From Acrasis kona (lineage: Eukaryota; Heterolobosea; Eutetramitea; Acrasida; Acrasidae): a stretch of 41,900 nucleotides of DNA. The DNA is taken from NCBI GenBank assembly GCA_026419775.2, contig JAOPGA020000709.1, positions 1 to 41,900 of the forward strand, read 5' to 3'. The translations under genes and the position numbers were made by a program. Below the pieces are notes generated by a model. That model worked only from the letters and a program-made list of their open reading frames with translations, made no database searches and was not told the DNA's origin. This document shows positions 38,591-41,900 of the stretch, piece by piece (the first letter of the stretch is position 1; every line of letters begins with the position of its first letter).

Positions 38591-39032
38591 TTATTCATTA
38601 CTTGAACACATCAATACCGAAAAGTGATAAGAACCATTGCTTTGAAATTTAGTTTTAATTCCGACATGCATCAAGACAGTGCATGAGAGAGTGTAATGAT
38701 GTAAAGTTTCTTCTTTGTCATCCATCCCTGTCTTCTTCGTCTTCCATGGGGTTATATCAACCGAGGCCAATCGTTCAAGGATGCCCGTTGTCAGATTTGA
38801 ATTCTCTGCTGTAAGTACCTCCAATTTTCTTGTCGTTGGCGAAATGTACCTCGGCTACAACGCTATCGTTGAAGCAAAGTGATAGTACTGTGTTGATATC
38901 CGTTATTGCTCCTTCAATTACTTGAATTTCGACAAACTTNGGAAAGAAATTTAATCCCCTATCGAGGCTAGCGAGTGCTGATGCGGGTGCGGATGCGGGT
39001 GCGGCTCTTGTTGTTTGCGATATTGAAACACT
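38591..39032 (-). CDS. Unrecognised gene or exon between the two dioxygenase copies
   Basis: In minus reading, an acceptor-like CGCAG at 39037-39033 opens a frame: SVSISQTTRAAPASAPASAL, then NFFPKFVEIQVIEGAITDIN and TVLSLCFNDSVVAEVHFAND. One frame change near 38830 leads to KLEVLTAENSNLTTGILERL, then ASVDITPWKTKKTGMDDKEE and a stop at 38591. The composition is that of a folded protein. No ATG is visible at the head, so the first exon is upstream or lost. It is opposite in strand to the flanking dioxygenase genes. Possibly a second gene of the same duplicated unit; no family recognised. Confidence 0.45.
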
Positions 39033-39325
39033 CTGCGACTATGAATGAANAATTGTCTGTATATTTATTATCCGCATAATCATTGAACATCAGGTTCCTT
39101 CATAATTTCTTAAGTCAACCACTTTACAAGGAGTTGGGAAATGCAATGAACAATTCGTGAGGACCTTGTCAAAATACACACTTCACCTTAGTTCTTGATG
39201 ACCATGCGGCTTCAAAAACTATCGCATCTGCAATCGATTAAGGCGACCATGCGGCGTCTAACGAAAAGGTGACAGCAACCATACATGCTCTTAAGAATCT
39301 TTTTCTTAAGAATTTTGTAAGGATA

Positions 39326-41186
39326 ATGACCGGAAGCGGTTATTACGCAGCAGACGGCCGATTGATAGATCGTGCTGAATATGCTCAATTGATGAAAGAA
39401 TTCAACGCAAATCCCAACGGCCTTCGTCCTACGACGGTTCAAAAATACTCTCAGGTAATTTTAACCTTGTGTGAAAAAAACATTACATCATTAGAAGTTT
39501 GGAAAATCCGCGAAGAAAAAGAAAAACAGTGCAAGTACCAACGGTACACATGATGACGAAGCCCCCGAGATTGACAGAAGTTCTGTAGACGGAAGCGTGA
39601 CATTAAAATTGAGAAGCACGCTGCACCTAAAAGAAAAGGGAGCTTCACCAACCGACAAACAAAAATGCATTGATGCATTGAAATCAAATGTATGACGAAC
39701 ATGTACTCATTTAAATTAACAATTAAAAAGTTGGTCGACCACATGTACCATCCTTTAATGGATCAACTAGAGAAGGCTCAGCACAGAGATAACCTTCGAA
39801 AGGACCTCGACGACTACTATGCCGACTTTGAGGAATTTTTAGCTGAAAATCCCCTCTCCAACGAACAGCAAGAGGTGATTGGTTATTACAAGCAGTACCA
39901 TGGATCGGAAGTACTTAAAGAAGGTGACGCTCGCGGTTCAAAATTCTGGAAGACAAGGAACGAAATCCACAAACAAAGACAGAAGAACAAAAATGACGAG
40001 ACTTACCCAATGTCATCTCGCAATCACGGCAAACACTCCAATTACATCAAAGAGTCTGAGCACATCCACCATCCGTGTGTATAATAAGATCCGAAAAGAC
40101 GAACTCATCAAGGGCACCAGGAACCAGATGCAGGCCAAAAAGGATCTGTTTGAAGGAACATTGTTTGAAGATTACATGGCGCGCGAGCTCGAAACGATAC
40201 ATCACCCGGAACAGGTTCAAATTGGTTTGGACGCCACCCTCGACGTGCTGTACGTTCTTTTTCCTAAATGCATGAACGAATAATCCATTCAGTCGATTTC
40301 GTATGCCATCCTTGAATTGTTCCACACTTTTCCGAACCAAAAAGTCAAGGCCTCAGACAATAGGCACAAGGACGAAGAGGACGTGAGCGTGTATCACTTG
40401 ATGGATTGGGTACCTGAGGGTAAAAAGAATGATACATGTGCCAGCCGACAAATCCTAGCGAACGGAAAAGTATTTGCCGTGAAAAGTATCATCCGTTTGA
40501 CAACCGCCCTGAAAGTATTCCGAAGAGTTACTTCTGCCTACTTTGAGATTATCGACAANGACGGATGGAGGAGGTACCGTGATGTGGCCGGCAGATGCAC
40601 GCAGGCATACGCTCGTTTGATGAAATCTTCACTGGACGATGCCTTCATTGGATTAGCCATCAACAATGGGCGCGTGAAGAACCATCGCGATTGGAACGAC
40701 ATTAAAGGTGGGCTGTCGGTGCTGGCTTCTTATGGCTGCTTTGAAGGAGGAGAGTTGTGCTTGCCTCAAATTGGTATTAAATTCATCTACCAACCGGGTG
40801 CCGTCATCTTTGTCAGCTCGCAGGCTGTCGAGCACTACATTGCAGCATATACCGGCTTTCGATTTGGAACTGTACACTGCAGCCATCAATCACGCCTTGA
40901 CCTGGCAGTGAAGGCAAAGGTACTCGAGACAGAGTTGGACACGCTTGCTAAAACAGACATTGGAATGTTGTTTGAACGTCTGAATGGTCTGTGCGAAGAA
41001 GAGCAGGAATATCAAGAGAAGTTGGCGTTGGAACGAGTGAAGAAGGCTCAGTCAAGACCCAAGAAATCTACCGCTTCTAAACAAGGACAATCATTAAAAA
41101 GGGCTTGTGCCCCAACAAATAAACAACCTCTTAGGAAGCGTGCTGCGGTTGCTTCAAGCACTACTCCAAAGAAGAAGTTTAAATAA
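39326..41186 (+). CDS. TET/JBP-like 2-oxoglutarate/Fe(II) dioxygenase, copy 2 (catalytic domain complete)
   Basis: Exon 1 from ATG 39326 (MTGSGYYAADGRLIDRAEYA) to 39454; intron 39455-39494 (40 nt); exon 2 39495-39689; intron 39690-39730 (41 nt); exon 3 onward (LVDHMYHPLMDQLEKAQHRD). Both introns are phase 0. The catalytic part (40317-41186, numbered from 40317) has NHRDWND with iron ligands H123 and D125, the G-G-E-L-x-L-P strand, QPGAVIFVSSQAVEHY with distal H173 and FRFGTVHCSH with R182 for 2-oxoglutarate. This is the layout of the TET/JBP family that oxidises methylated bases in DNA. A coiled coil and a Lys/Arg/Ser-rich tail (KKSTASKQGQSLKRA; end TPKKKFK) suggest a nuclear DNA-bound protein. 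Relative to copy 1 there is one frame slip near 40055 and one stop near 40282, so this allele may be inactive. AATAAA follows the stop. Confidence 0.8.
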
Positions 41187-41232
41187 AATATTTCTTCATC
41201 TTACAAACAAGTTGTTTACAAACATTTTTAAC

Positions 41233-41836
41233 ATGTCCACACCATCATCATCATCGTCCTCTAGAGCAGCCTCANCTAATAGTAGTAGTCCGAAACAAAT
41301 GTGGAGTAGATGCGCGACAAGGAGTTAGTAATAAAGGAAAGACGTCGCAGATAACGATTGCGGATAATTCTGCAAACAAAAAGGTGAGATTATCAACGCC
41401 TCTACAATTAAAAAACCATCATGATGACAACGTATCATTACAATCAGCTGATTTCGATGATTTTCATACACAAGAAGAGGAGGAAGAGGAAGAGGAAGAG
41501 GAGGAAGAGGAGGAACAGGACAAAGAGGCGCAAGAGGGCGAAGAGGACGAAGATCTTGAGACAATGACCCTGCCCCGAAGAATACTAGTTGGTAGTATTT
41601 TTCGCTCATCATTGGCATGTTGTCTTCAAATCAAATCCTTTCAACATTCACAGACGCAGCCGCAGCGTTCACACCCAGCAGTATATAGAAAGTTGATCAA
41701 AACCAAAGAAAATTTTGGGCACCTATGCCAAAACGGCAGTCTAAGAGATGTAAACGAGAACATTTGGAGTTTGATAAAAGCGACTTATTTCAAAAATGAA
41801 GTAAAAACATTATTAAATTTATTTGTTAGTATTTAA
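41233..41836 (+). CDS. Ser-rich/acidic protein gene, unrecognised, with a frame change
   Basis: Starts MSTPSSSSSSRAAS in a Ser run with one ambiguous base. A second frame continues from about 41325 (VSNKGKTSQITIADNSANKK) through NVSLQSADFDDFHTQ and a 14-Glu run (~41470-41516). It ends in a helical part (PAVYRKLIKTKENFGHLCQN, then LRDVNENIWSLIKATYFKNE) with a stop at 41834-41836. The frame change lies in the Ser-coding repeat, where slippage or the unresolved base may explain it. Its start is 47 bp after the dioxygenase stop, same strand. The long Glu run recalls the gene at 11.4-12.6 kb, but no further similarity was found. Confidence 0.45.
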
Positions 41837-41900
41837 ACTGTTGTTGTATAACTATTTATTTGATCAATTTACGCTCCAACAATATAAGAACAACGAAGGG

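Noticed and set aside
41384-41836. Relation of the Glu-run protein to the Glu-run gene at 11.4-12.6 kb
   Set aside because: The only similarity is the low-complexity acidic run; flanking sequences do not align.
1-41900. LTR retrotransposon, Polinton or other capsid-bearing element
   Set aside because: No long direct terminal repeats, integrase zinc-binding motif, protease, capsid or protein-primed polymerase motifs were recognised.

Overview
The window is nuclear DNA of an AT-rich, intron-poor eukaryote, probably a free-living or amoeboid protist. The evidence is a lysosomal-type GH38 alpha-mannosidase with a signal peptide, a two-pass Cache/HAMP/cyclase-like sensor, spliceosomal introns mostly of 40-52 nt (GT...AG), AATAAA-type 3' ends, and many eukaryotic transposons. 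A heterolobosean or amoebozoan fits, but nothing visible settles the lineage. Scattered N bases look like unresolved haplotype positions.

Left block (1-7.3 kb): compact host genes. These are the N-terminus of an MFS transporter (minus), GH38 alpha-mannosidase (minus), a 106-residue two-repeat protein (plus), a small spliced zinc-ribbon gene (minus) divergent from a large receptor with a degenerate cyclase domain (plus), and a secreted His/Arg/Pro/Gly/Ser-rich protein (minus). From 7.3 to 9.3 kb there are only short open segments and a 20-bp tandem repeat.

Middle block (9.3-27 kb): a transposon graveyard. It holds an unrecognised interrupted gene; a pogo-like relic with its core deleted; a spliced acidic/basic protein gene carrying a 75-bp LINE-tail insertion inside an exon; a 911-aa ORF that ends as a LINE ORF1 and overlaps a LINE endonuclease ORF by ATGA; a 2.29-kb inverted-repeat element with a 712-aa DUF6589-like protein; piggyBac C-terminal pieces; a second LINE with endonuclease and RNase H remnants; Harbinger and pogo fragments; and a 1.6-kb element with roughly 300-bp inverted ends.

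Right block (27-41.9 kb): a tRNA-derived SINE; a 4.27-kb element with about 65-bp terminal inverted repeats holding a piggyBac N-terminal ORF, a MULE transposase and three small divergent ORFs; repeat-rich DNA (a roughly 200-bp unit with conserved inverted arms, two tRNA-headed repeats, several degenerate tandem repeats); and two copies of an intron-containing gene for a TET/JBP-like 2-oxoglutarate/Fe(II) dioxygenase, a family known to act on modified DNA bases. One copy is cut off before the distal catalytic His; the other keeps the catalytic residues and a Lys/Arg-rich tail. A previously hidden minus-strand gene lies between them.

The most interesting content is the TET/JBP-like pair among many DNA transposons, the DUF6589-like inverted-repeat element, and the 4.27-kb element with its very tight bidirectional start region. 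No LTR, capsid or envelope element was recognised.
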